Below, in pieces: positions 51,035 through 58,443 of a DNA stretch of 64,000 bases. This DNA comes from JAGVSR01 sp964589785 (lineage in GTDB: Bacteria > Pseudomonadota > Alphaproteobacteria > Rhizobiales > Hyphomicrobiaceae): contig CAZPUQ010000001.1 in the NCBI GenBank assembly GCA_964589785.1, positions 620,001 through 684,000 of the forward strand. Direction: 5' to 3'. The translations under genes were made by a program, and so were the position numbers. The first letter of the stretch is position 1. Each line of letters opens with the position of its first letter. Under the pieces are notes generated by a model. That model had not been told where the DNA came from, ran no database searches, and saw only the letters and a list, made by a program, of their open reading frames with translations.

Positions 51035-52054
51035 ATGAAGACTGCGCTGGTTTGTGGAGCCGGAGGCTTCATTGGTTCCCATCTCGTAAGACGTTTGAGG
51101 GCCGAAGGGTATTGGGTGCGAGGAGCCGACCTGAAATATCCGGAGTTCTCGGAAACAGAGGCAAACGATTTCATCATCGCCGATCTTAGAGATCAACAGA
51201 GCTGCCTTCGGGTCATCGACCGTCGGTTCGACGAGGTCTATCAGCTCGCGGCGGACATGGGTGGGGCGGGCTACATCTTCACCGGTGAGCATGACGCCGC
51301 CATCATGCACAATTCGGCGACGATCAATCTGAACATTCTCGAGGCCTGCAAGAACCGCGCGATCAAGCGCATCTTCTACTCCTCGTCGGCTTGCATCTAT
51401 CCGGCGCATAATCAGACCGATCCCAACGATCCATTCACCCGCGAGGACAGCGCCTATCCGGCCAATCCGGACAGCGAATACGGTTGGGAGAAGCTTTTCA
51501 GTGAGCGGCTCTACATGTCCTACGGCCGCAACTACGGCATGGAATGCCGCATCGCACGCTATCATAACATCTTCGGTCCTGAAGGAACGTGGACCGGCGG
51601 CAAGGAGAAGGCGCCCGCCGCCATGTGCCGGAAGGTGGCCCTGGCCGCACATAGCGAACCCATAGAGATCTGGGGCGACGGCAAGCAGACGCGGTCGTTT
51701 CTCTACATCGACGAATGCCTCGAGGGCAGCTTGCGTCTCATGCGCTCCGACGTGCGCCAGCCGATCAACATCGGCTCGGACGAGATGGTGACCATCAATC
51801 ACCTCGCCGAAATGGTCATGGAGGTCGCCGGCAAGACGCATGCGATGCGGCATATTCCGGGGCCGGTCGGTGTGCGTGGCCGCACGTCGCACAACGACCT
51901 GGCGGAGCGGTTGCTCAATTGGCGTCCGACGTGGCCGCTGATCAAGGGTCTCGAAAAGACCTATCCGTGGATCGAGAGCATGGCGCTCAACAGGCACGGC
52001 TCGAATGTTTGCCCGGAGAGCGCACCGGTCGAGCATCGCACCGCGGCGGAGTGA
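51035..52054 (+). CDS. NAD-dependent epimerase, GDP-mannose 3,5-epimerase-like
   Basis: A 339-residue extended SDR enzyme. It opens with KTALVCGAGGFIGSHLVRRL (NAD-binding G-x-x-G-x-x-G). SSSACIYP carries the catalytic Ser region and YGWEK the catalytic Tyr-Lys. The remainder tracks plant GDP-mannose 3,5-epimerase closely: GMECRIARYHNIFGPEGTW, GGKEKAPAAMCRKV, EIWGDGKQTRSFLYIDEC, INIGSDEMVTINHLAEMV and HIPGPVGVRGRTSHN. That enzyme makes GDP-L-galactose and GDP-L-gulose from GDP-D-mannose. The ATG at 51035 follows GGAGG by eight bases. It may supply an L-sugar donor for the EPS, so one sugar of the repeat unit may be L-galactose, L-gulose or a derivative. Two CtrA-like boxes lie upstream. Confidence 0.88.
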   Translation: MKTALVCGAGGFIGSHLVRRLRAEGYWVRGADLKYPEFSETEANDFIIADLRDQQSCLRVIDRRFDEVYQLAADMGGAGYIFTGEHDAAIMHNSATINLNILEACKNRAIKRIFYSSSACIYPAHNQTDPNDPFTREDSAYPANPDSEYGWEKLFSERLYMSYGRNYGMECRIARYHNIFGPEGTWTGGKEKAPAAMCRKVALAAHSEPIEIWGDGKQTRSFLYIDECLEGSLRLMRSDVRQPINIGSDEMVTINHLAEMVMEVAGKTHAMRHIPGPVGVRGRTSHNDLAERLLNWRPTWPLIKGLEKTYPWIESMALNRHGSNVCPESAPVEHRTAAE

Positions 52055-52158
52055 TCTTCGACGACCTAGCGAAGACGCTTTGGAATGTCTTCAACCAGCG
52101 GCTTCGCGAGCCGCGGGGACGGACGGCCGTTCGTCGTTTTCCAATAGGAGGATCGAGC

Positions 52159-52962
52159 GTGGGCGGACAGGATCAACAACTGGCGCAGGGTCCGTCCCGG
52201 GCGGAGATTCTCGGTGTTCCGGTCAGCGTGGTCGATATGGACGCGGCCGTGGCAACGATCGCGCATTGGGTGCGGGAGAAGAAGACGAGGTACGTCTGCG
52301 CCCCCGATGTCTACAACGTGGTCCGCGCCCAGGACGACCCGAGGCATCTGCAGGCGCTGCGCTCGGCCGATCTCGTCGTTCCCGATGGGACGCCGCTGAC
52401 TTGGGTGATGCGCCTCCGAGGCGAGAAGATCAAGGAGCGGGTCTGCGGGCCCGACCTGATGCTCGCGGTCTGCCAGCGGGCCGCCGGGGAAGGATGGCGG
52501 CATTATTTCTATGGCGGCGCCGAGGGCGTTGCCGCCGAGCTTGCGCAAACCCTTACGACGCGGTTTCCGGGCCTGCAGGTGGCGGGGATCGACTGTCCGC
52601 CGTTCAGGCCCCTGAGCGAGGCGGAGATCGATGCCTCCATCGACCGCATCAATGCAGCCAAGCCGGATGTCGTTTGGGTCGGGCTCGGCTGTCCCAAGCA
52701 GGAGCTGTGGATGGCCGACAACAGCGCGCGCATCGATGCCGCGGTGCTGCTTGGGGTTGGCGCCGCCTTCGACTTCCATACGGGTCGGATCCGGCGAGCC
52801 CCGGTGTGGATGCGCACCCACGGTCTGGAGTGGCTTTACCGACTCGCGTCGGAGCCCGCGCGGCTCTGGCACCGCTATCTGGTGTCCGCCCCGCGTTTCT
52901 GCCTGGCTACGCTCGTAGAAACGGCGCGCATGAGCGCCGGTCACGTGTCGCGCGGACGGTGA
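52159..52962 (+). CDS. WecG/TagA/CpsF family glycosyltransferase (GT26)
   Basis: A 267-residue GT26-type inverting glycosyltransferase acting on a lipid-linked acceptor at the inner membrane. Landmarks are EILGVPVSVVDMDAAVATI, YVCAPDVYNVVRAQDD, VVPDGTPLTWVMRL (conserved Asp), VCGPDLMLAVC, the YGGAEGVAA strand and VWVGLGCPKQELWM. The GTG start at 52159 lies seven bases after AGGAGG. An open frame runs upstream antisense to nothing and through the epimerase in another frame, but it is not family sequence. It lies 104 bp after the epimerase, in the same orientation, and may add an N-acetyl-mannosaminuronic- or mannosamine-like sugar, as WecG/TagA do; the sugar is inferred. Confidence 0.92.
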   Translation: MGGQDQQLAQGPSRAEILGVPVSVVDMDAAVATIAHWVREKKTRYVCAPDVYNVVRAQDDPRHLQALRSADLVVPDGTPLTWVMRLRGEKIKERVCGPDLMLAVCQRAAGEGWRHYFYGGAEGVAAELAQTLTTRFPGLQVAGIDCPPFRPLSEAEIDASIDRINAAKPDVVWVGLGCPKQELWMADNSARIDAAVLLGVGAAFDFHTGRIRRAPVWMRTHGLEWLYRLASEPARLWHRYLVSAPRFCLATLVETARMSAGHVSRGR

Positions 52963-52977
52963 GCAATCCGAAACAGC

Positions 52978-53011
52978 GCCAGACCGCTTCCAAGGCCAGA
53001 CCGCTTCCAAG
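52978..53011 (+). repeat. Perfect 17-bp tandem duplication
   Basis: The unit GCCAGACCGCTTCCAAG occurs twice back to back, 52978-52994 and 52995-53011, 15 bases after the GT26 stop. It looks like a recent slippage duplication in non-coding DNA. Confidence 0.85.
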
Positions 53012-53237
53012 GGATGTGTCCATTATCCGAATGCCGCTCGTCGGAGCGAAATGTGTACGCGCTTAACCATGGCTTCCGACGCGCGATTGACAGAGTGCGG
53101 CAGACGGGTGTCGCCTGCAGCAGGTGAGCCGTGCAGTTTGGCCCGCGCGCGCCGTGGCCACCACGTGCCCTGCGTGCACAGCTCACGAATGCCGTCATCG
53201 CTCGGAAACACGAGCGCTTGAACTGGAGGCGGACGCC

Positions 53238-53816
53238 ATGCCTTCCCATCGACAACGTTACGTTCCGACGAACCAGGCCGTGTATGGCGGGATCGACCCG
53301 ACGGAAGTGCCGGCGGTGACCGTGCGCGAACTCGCGACCGCGCTCAAGGTTTTGGCCGACGAGGTGGCGGCGCTCGCGCAGGCGTCGCAATGGTCGGACG
53401 ACGATTTTCGCCGGGTCGAGCAGTTCTTCTGGTTGCGCTGTGGTCGTGATCGGCAGCGCAAGACCGCAGCGCTCGTCCGGCTGCGGAGCCTGATTGCGGT
53501 GAGCCGCGCGCGGATACTGCAGGCTCTGCTCGCGCGGCACGGAACCGCCGGCGCACTGCGGCTTGTGGAGACGGCGGCATCCATGCGGCTCAACTCGCGC
53601 GTGGGCTTCAGCCCGATCAAGGTCTCGTGCGCCGTTATGGCCGCGCTGAGGGAAGCCGAGCCGCCGACTGATGTCGCCGATCCGGCCGATCAGTCCGCCG
53701 AGACCGTCGCCGCCGACCTGCTGCGGGTCGATGTCACCGCGATCCCCGCCGAATTCACGCGCTGGGATCGCCAGGTCCAGGGGCCGCTCCAGGGACCGGC
53801 GCACCAACCGTTCTGA
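53238..53816 (+). CDS. Hypothetical protein
   Basis: A 192-residue soluble protein, unrecognised. It starts MPSHRQRYVPTNQAVYGG and has a helical Ala/Leu/Val-rich middle (TVRELATALKVLADEVAALAQ; ALVRLRSLIAVSRARILQALLARHG). No signal or membrane helix is present. The ATG at 53238 follows GGAGG by eight bases, which supports translation; the frame opens a further 114 bp upstream. Third-codon-position GC is high, consistent with a real gene. It lies between the GT26 gene and the tRNA gene, in the same orientation as the former. The cluster gives no clear clue to function. Confidence 0.65.
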   Translation: MPSHRQRYVPTNQAVYGGIDPTEVPAVTVRELATALKVLADEVAALAQASQWSDDDFRRVEQFFWLRCGRDRQRKTAALVRLRSLIAVSRARILQALLARHGTAGALRLVETAASMRLNSRVGFSPIKVSCAVMAALREAEPPTDVADPADQSAETVAADLLRVDVTAIPAEFTRWDRQVQGPLQGPAHQPF

Positions 53817-53900
53817 CGCGCGAAGGTCGGACGCCACGAATGTTCGCCATTCGTGATTCCGCTAATCGCACGCAACTCATTGGAATAACGGTATATTTTG

Positions 53901-53975
53901 TGGTGCCGGCTGCAGGATTTGAACCTGCGACCCCCTGATTACAAATCAGGTGCACTACCACTGTGCTAAGCCGGC
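53901..53975 (-). tRNA. trnT: tRNA-Thr (UGU)
   Basis: A 75-nt gene including an encoded CCA. All cloverleaf parts fold: acceptor GCCGGCT with AGCCGGC, D-stem GCAC/GTGC, anticodon stem CCTGA/TCAGG with loop TTTGTAA (anticodon TGT), and T-stem GCAGG/CCTGC with loop TTCAAAT. The discriminator base is A. It is on the minus strand beside a gene-poor stretch. tRNA genes are common integration sites, but no integrase is present here. Confidence 0.95.
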
Positions 53976-54551
53976 ATGGACGGCCGCGCGGGCCGCCGTC
54001 TGCCGGATGTGCTTCTAACCGATTGGCTGCCGCCGGCCAAGCGGCCAGTCCGCCACCTCTGGCGCGGGTTCTTTCGCGGGGACGACTCTCACGCCCTCAT
54101 CCGCGTCGTGCGCGGCGCAAAGAGGTCGACGACCTCGAGACCGGCGCCGGTGTTCGAGGTGTGCGGGCCGAGCACGCCGGTCGCGGCCGGAGCGCGCCGG
54201 GCTGTGAGCCTCGCGACGTGGCGACGTCCAGCTCCGGCTTGCGCATCGTGATCCGAGCGGTGTTGAGCCTGGCGACCTTCGCCGTCTCAACCTTCGCCCG
54301 GACCTCTCGCTCCCGGAACATGGGGATCGCCTTCTCGCCGCTGGCACCGGCGCGGATGCCCTGCCGCTCGTCCCCGACCTGGTGTGCATCTTGGCAAGCC
54401 GCGAGCGCCGCCGATCGCTCGCGCGCCATTAACGATCCGGCAAGATCGTCCGCGAGCCTTTGGGTCGGCGCCGTACAAAGGCATGAGCGGCTAAGGCGTG
54501 CGACGGCGCCGCATCGATGGCGGACTTCGCAAGCTGGTAGGGAAATTTCAC
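53976..54551. other. Gene-poor stretch next to tRNA-Thr, possible short minus-strand ORF
   Basis: No gene is strongly supported here. The best candidate is a minus-strand ORF from 54429 (MARERSAALAACQDAHQVG), with GC-rich third positions through about its first 70 codons (MFREREVRAKVETAKVARLN) and a tail that looks non-coding. It may be a small gene that lost its end or a random frame. The region may be a remnant of past rearrangement. Confidence 0.3.
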
Positions 54552-56012
54552 GTGGCAGTGCGGTTCGATAGTCTTGCGGGTCGCGACGGGATCAACTCGA
54601 CCCGTCCGTTCCTCGGCCGGACTGGGTTTTCGGTCGCAGCATTCATCGTCGAAGTGGCTGTCATTCTGGCGGTTGCGGCCGCTGTCGGCGCCGGCTACCA
54701 CCTCGCCGCCTACGGTGTCATGGGAGAGACGCAGAACCACTTCGCGATCGGCGGCATCGCAGCGCTCGCCTACACGCTGCCCTTTCTCTTCCGCGACGAG
54801 TATTCGGTGCACGCCTATCTCGAGGGGCATCGCGACTTCGATCGCACATTCGTCGTGTGGAACACGGCATTCCTGAGCCTCGCCGTTCTCGGCTTTCTTA
54901 CGAAATCGACGGAGGTCGTCTCGCGTGGCGCGCTCGTCCTGTTCTACATCGCGGGCCTGGGTGCCCTGACGGGGCTCGCCGCACTGACGCGCACGGCACT
55001 TGTGTCGCTCGTCGGGTCGGGACTCATTGCCTCGCGGCGCCTCATGCTGGTCGGGATCGAAAGCGAGGTCCGGCGCGTGCAGAACGAGTTCGCAGGCATT
55101 CCGGGTGCCATCCGGGTCGTCGCGACGCAGGTGCTGCCGTCAAGCGGTAGCGCGTCCGCAGCCGAGGGGCCGTCCCCAACGCTCCGATCGGTCCTGGTGG
55201 AGGCCGTGGAAAAGGCCCGCGTGCTGGGCGTAGACGACGTCGTGCTGCTCGTCGAATGGTCGCGCAGCGATCTCATCCACGAGATCGTCGAGGCCTTCAC
55301 CGTTACGCCTATAGCGATCCACCTTGGCGCATCGAGCCTCGTTGGCCGCTTCTCGGATGCGCGCGTCTCGCGGCTGGCGGCGCTGACGGCGCTGTCGCTC
55401 ACCGCGGCGCCCCTCGGGCCCATGCAGGTCGCAGTCAAGCGTGTGTTCGATTTCGTCCTTGCCGCCACGGCCCTGTTCCTGCTGGCGCCGCTTTTTGCCG
55501 CCATCGCGCTCGCCATCCGTCTCACGAGCGCCGGCCCCGTGTTCTTCCGGCAGCGCCGCCGCGGCTACAATTCGCGCGAGTTCCGGATCTGGAAGTTCCG
55601 GACGATGACGACGATGGACGACGGCGCGTTTGTGGCGCAGGCGCGCGTCGACGATCCGCGCGTGACGTCGGTCGGGCGCTATCTGCGGCGGTTCAATCTC
55701 GACGAGTTGCCGCAGCTCATCAACGTGCTCGTCGGCGAGATGTCGCTCGTGGGGCCGCGCCCGCACGCAGTGGCGCACGACGAGCACTATGGCGAGCGCA
55801 TCGTCTCCTATCCGCGGCGGCTCAATGTGAAGCCCGGCATCACCGGCTGGGCGCAGGTCAACGGCTTTCGCGGCCGCACCGAGACCGACGAAGCCATGCG
55901 CGCTCGCGTCGACTGCGATCTCTACTATATCGATAACTGGTCTATCCTGTTCGACCTCTACATCCTTGCGCTTACGGTCCTGTCGCCGAAGGCCTACCGC
56001 AACGCGCTGTAA
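54552..56012 (+). CDS. Undecaprenyl-phosphate sugar-1-phosphate transferase, second copy
   Basis: A 486-residue initiating transferase of the long WcaJ/ExoY type. It has four N-terminal helices, a cytosolic middle domain (IASRRLMLVGIESEVRRVQNEF), a helix at about 300-330 (VAVKRVFDFVLAATALFLLAP) and the catalytic domain with KFRTMTTMDD, FNLDELPQLINVL, SLVGPRPHAVAHDE, and VKPGITGWAQVNGFRGRTET. The GTG at 54552 is chosen because a TAGGGAAA lies seven bases before it; GTG 54498 is an alternative. It is only 30-40% similar by eye to the enzyme at 2102-3601, so it is not a recent duplicate. It probably initiates the EPS of regions 4 and 6. Confidence 0.92.
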   Translation: MAVRFDSLAGRDGINSTRPFLGRTGFSVAAFIVEVAVILAVAAAVGAGYHLAAYGVMGETQNHFAIGGIAALAYTLPFLFRDEYSVHAYLEGHRDFDRTFVVWNTAFLSLAVLGFLTKSTEVVSRGALVLFYIAGLGALTGLAALTRTALVSLVGSGLIASRRLMLVGIESEVRRVQNEFAGIPGAIRVVATQVLPSSGSASAAEGPSPTLRSVLVEAVEKARVLGVDDVVLLVEWSRSDLIHEIVEAFTVTPIAIHLGASSLVGRFSDARVSRLAALTALSLTAAPLGPMQVAVKRVFDFVLAATALFLLAPLFAAIALAIRLTSAGPVFFRQRRRGYNSREFRIWKFRTMTTMDDGAFVAQARVDDPRVTSVGRYLRRFNLDELPQLINVLVGEMSLVGPRPHAVAHDEHYGERIVSYPRRLNVKPGITGWAQVNGFRGRTETDEAMRARVDCDLYYIDNWSILFDLYILALTVLSPKAYRNAL

Positions 56013-56108
56013 GGGCACGCCGGCGCGGATGGGATCGACGGGCCGCCGCGCACGGCCAACACGCACAACCGTGGCGGCTTCGCGCGCGGCCATCATGCCC
56101 TCGCATCA

Positions 56109-57683
56109 TCAGCCGCCCCGGCGCAGCTCCAGGTCGTCGAACCACATCGAGCCCGTGACGAGCCGTTCGGAAGCCGAGCGGGCGTCGAGATCGAGGCGCA
56201 CCTCCTGCGCGCGGCATCCGGTCGGCGGCACCGTGAACGATAGCGTGAACTCGCGCCACGTCCTGGGGTCGCCCCTCAGAAGATCGCTCCGGATGAGGGT
56301 GGACCCCGCGCAGGTCACACGCCAGATAAGGCTTCTGGGACCGATCAGCGAGCCCTTGTACTTGCCTTTGAGTTCGTAGGTTCCAGGTCCGAGAAGCGTC
56401 ACCTGCCTGACGCCCGGAAACTCGACGCGGCCGAGGCCGAACTCGACGAACAGCGCCTTCTCGCCCGACGTATCGAAACGGGGCCGGATCTCGCTGATGA
56501 CACCGCTGCCCTGAGCGAGCACCCAGTCGAAGGGAAGGCCGGACGGCGCCAGCTCGAAGCTCGGATTGTAGAGCGGGGAGAGCGTGGCGAGCTCGTCGCG
56601 GGGCAGGAACTGCAGCCACGTGTAGTACGCGAGCTCATGGAACTTGCGATTGATGAGGAACGTGATGTAGCCCGCGATCTCGCGCTGCGTCGGCGGGTGC
56701 GCCGTCTTGCGGAGACCGAGCAGCAGGTAGAGCGGGGTGCGGGCGTCCGTGATGCTGCCGGTAAGCCGCGACAGGAAGGCCGTCCGCCAGGGCGGATTGG
56801 CCGAGAGGAGAGCGGTGACGTCCGCCGTGACCTTGTCCTTCTCGACCAACTCGGTAAGGACTGGAACGACGAGAGGGGCCGAGCGCCCTCGGGTGCGCAG
56901 AAGCGTGTCGGCAAAGCGGAGGACCGCCGCATTATCGTCTGCCTTCTGCGCCCTCTGAAGGAGCCAGTAGACGGCGTAGCTCTCGCGGATGGAGAGCCGG
57001 GCGGCGACCTCCATCAGAGGTCCGGTGCGGGCCTCATCCCCCTCGATCTCGGCGAGCTGGCCGAGGATTGCCAAGGCGTCGGCGTTGAAGGGATCGGCTG
57101 CGATCGCCCTTTGGGCCAACACCCGAATTGGGTTCGGTTTGTCGATGGCCGACCTTGGATCGGCGCCGGCCTCCGAGCCCCCTACGTTTGCAGACGGGTC
57201 CGACATTGACTGCAGCTGCAACTTATATTTATCGTTAGTCTGATGGTCGCCTCCGAGAAGGCCTCTCTCAGCGAGACGGGAGAGCCGGGATAGCCGATCC
57301 GACGGGACGTGCTCGTCCTGTTGCTTGCGTGGCGTCGCAGGCGGGACGACATCGGTCCCCTCCGTGGCCTTCGGCCATGCGAAATCTCCTTCGGCTTCTT
57401 TGGCTTGCTCCGCCGCCTTCAAGAGCGCATTGAGATCGCGCCGTGCCAAGCTGAGCAGGGCCTGGGGTTCTCGCGGTTGGAGGGCGAGGGCCGTTTCGGG
57501 AGAGGTCTCAGCCAAGGAGGCCGCGAGACTGCGCGTCAGGATGATCCAGACGAGAACGGCGCCGAGGACCATCAGCAGGAGAAGGCGCAGCACCCCGCGC
57601 CGCTTCGGCATCGCGTCGTCGGGGTCATGTTGCTCGTCGTGCACGACACTTGGTCTCATGGTTCGCGTCGCAGCCTCTTCCAT
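56109..57683 (-). CDS. TPR-like membrane-anchored protein of the EPS operon
   Basis: A 524-residue protein with no recognised full-length family. It has a short cytosolic N terminus, one membrane helix (about 31-50, VLRLLLLMVLGAVLVWIIL), a Pro/Asp/Lys-rich linker, and TPR-like helices (AIAADPFNADALAILGQLAEIEGDEARTGPLMEVAARLS). The C-terminal 150 residues (from NPSFELAPSGLPFDWVL) are beta-rich and resemble a carbohydrate-binding module (GEKALFVEFG, VTLLGPGTYELKGKYKG, FTLSFTVPP). Such TPR plus CBM-like proteins occur in EPS loci. The final gene of the minus-strand operon, it starts 7 bp after the J-domain gene. Confidence 0.78.
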   Translation of the reverse strand: MEEAATRTMRPSVVHDEQHDPDDAMPKRRGVLRLLLLMVLGAVLVWIILTRSLAASLAETSPETALALQPREPQALLSLARRDLNALLKAAEQAKEAEGDFAWPKATEGTDVVPPATPRKQQDEHVPSDRLSRLSRLAERGLLGGDHQTNDKYKLQLQSMSDPSANVGGSEAGADPRSAIDKPNPIRVLAQRAIAADPFNADALAILGQLAEIEGDEARTGPLMEVAARLSIRESYAVYWLLQRAQKADDNAAVLRFADTLLRTRGRSAPLVVPVLTELVEKDKVTADVTALLSANPPWRTAFLSRLTGSITDARTPLYLLLGLRKTAHPPTQREIAGYITFLINRKFHELAYYTWLQFLPRDELATLSPLYNPSFELAPSGLPFDWVLAQGSGVISEIRPRFDTSGEKALFVEFGLGRVEFPGVRQVTLLGPGTYELKGKYKGSLIGPRSLIWRVTCAGSTLIRSDLLRGDPRTWREFTLSFTVPPTGCRAQEVRLDLDARSASERLVTGSMWFDDLELRRGG

Positions 57684-57690
57684 TCAATCG

Positions 57691-58443
57691 TCACGGGGTC
57701 GAGCGATCACGCAGAACGCGCCTCAGACAATACCATCCGCGCCGTAGCAAGCTGTGGTGCTCGTCCGCGAGCAGGCCGGTGTCGCGTCCATGGGGCGAAT
57801 GATGGGAGGGAGACTGCAAAGCGCGGAGAGCAACGGGCATCGCCCTCGTGGCTTTTGTGGTTTTCGTTTTTGTGTTCTGCGCTTTGCCGTTCCGGATACC
57901 ACTCTTGTGACCACTGCCACTTTCATCACCAGTCCCAGAACGGCTCATAGCAATCTTATTCTGCGGCCACGATCCCCGCGAAGGATCGTGCGATCGAAGG
58001 GCTCTCGCGGATTGGGTGAGCATCGCATCGTACGCAGCACGGCGATCGGGGATCCTCAGATCATTCCAGGCCCCTGTGACGCGGGCCGCGAGCACCCCCC
58101 GCGCGCCGGACGCATTCTTGTCCGGATGGAGCCAGGATAACAACAGGGCCATGTTGCGCCGAAGCTCCTGGGTCGTGGCAGCCGGCGTTGCCCCGAGCGC
58201 GCGATAGCTATCGGAGCTGGAGTTCAATAGCACCTGTTCGATGTAGAAAGCGGCGGCCTCCCGTATAACTGGGCGAGGCCGTTCGGCAAGACGGGCGGCT
58301 TCCGTTTCGGCCGCCTCGTCGCCGGCCGCGATTCTTAGCACCGTCTCAATTCCCGGCGGCAAGGGTTCGGATCGAACACGACGCACGCTCGAGGGTAGAT
58401 GCAGAATCCCCAGGGCCGCCTTGAGAGCTGTGCGCTCGGTCAT
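57691..58443 (-). CDS. J-domain (DnaJ-like) protein
   Basis: A 250-residue protein with a J-domain in the middle (about 78-135). It has SYRALGATPAATTQELRRNMALLLSWLHPDKNAS, with the HPD tripeptide at 106-108 that stimulates Hsp70 ATPase, and then VTGAWNDLRIPDRRAAYDAML. The N-terminal 75 residues and the Ser/Gly/Lys-rich tail are not recognised. Its start overlaps the BY-kinase stop by 4 bp, so it is translated with the kinase, and it precedes the TPR gene by 7 bp. A DnaJ-type co-chaperone embedded in an EPS control operon is unusual; it may act on EPS machinery components. Confidence 0.85.
   Translation of the reverse strand: MTERTALKAALGILHLPSSVRRVRSEPLPPGIETVLRIAAGDEAAETEAARLAERPRPVIREAAAFYIEQVLLNSSSDSYRALGATPAATTQELRRNMALLLSWLHPDKNASGARGVLAARVTGAWNDLRIPDRRAAYDAMLTQSARALRSHDPSRGSWPQNKIAMSRSGTGDESGSGHKSGIRNGKAQNTKTKTTKATRAMPVALRALQSPSHHSPHGRDTGLLADEHHSLLRRGWYCLRRVLRDRSTP

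Noticed and set aside
53238..54551. Genomic island boundary with integrase at tRNA-Thr
   Set aside because: No integrase, transposase or repeated tRNA end is visible in the window; only position suggests it.
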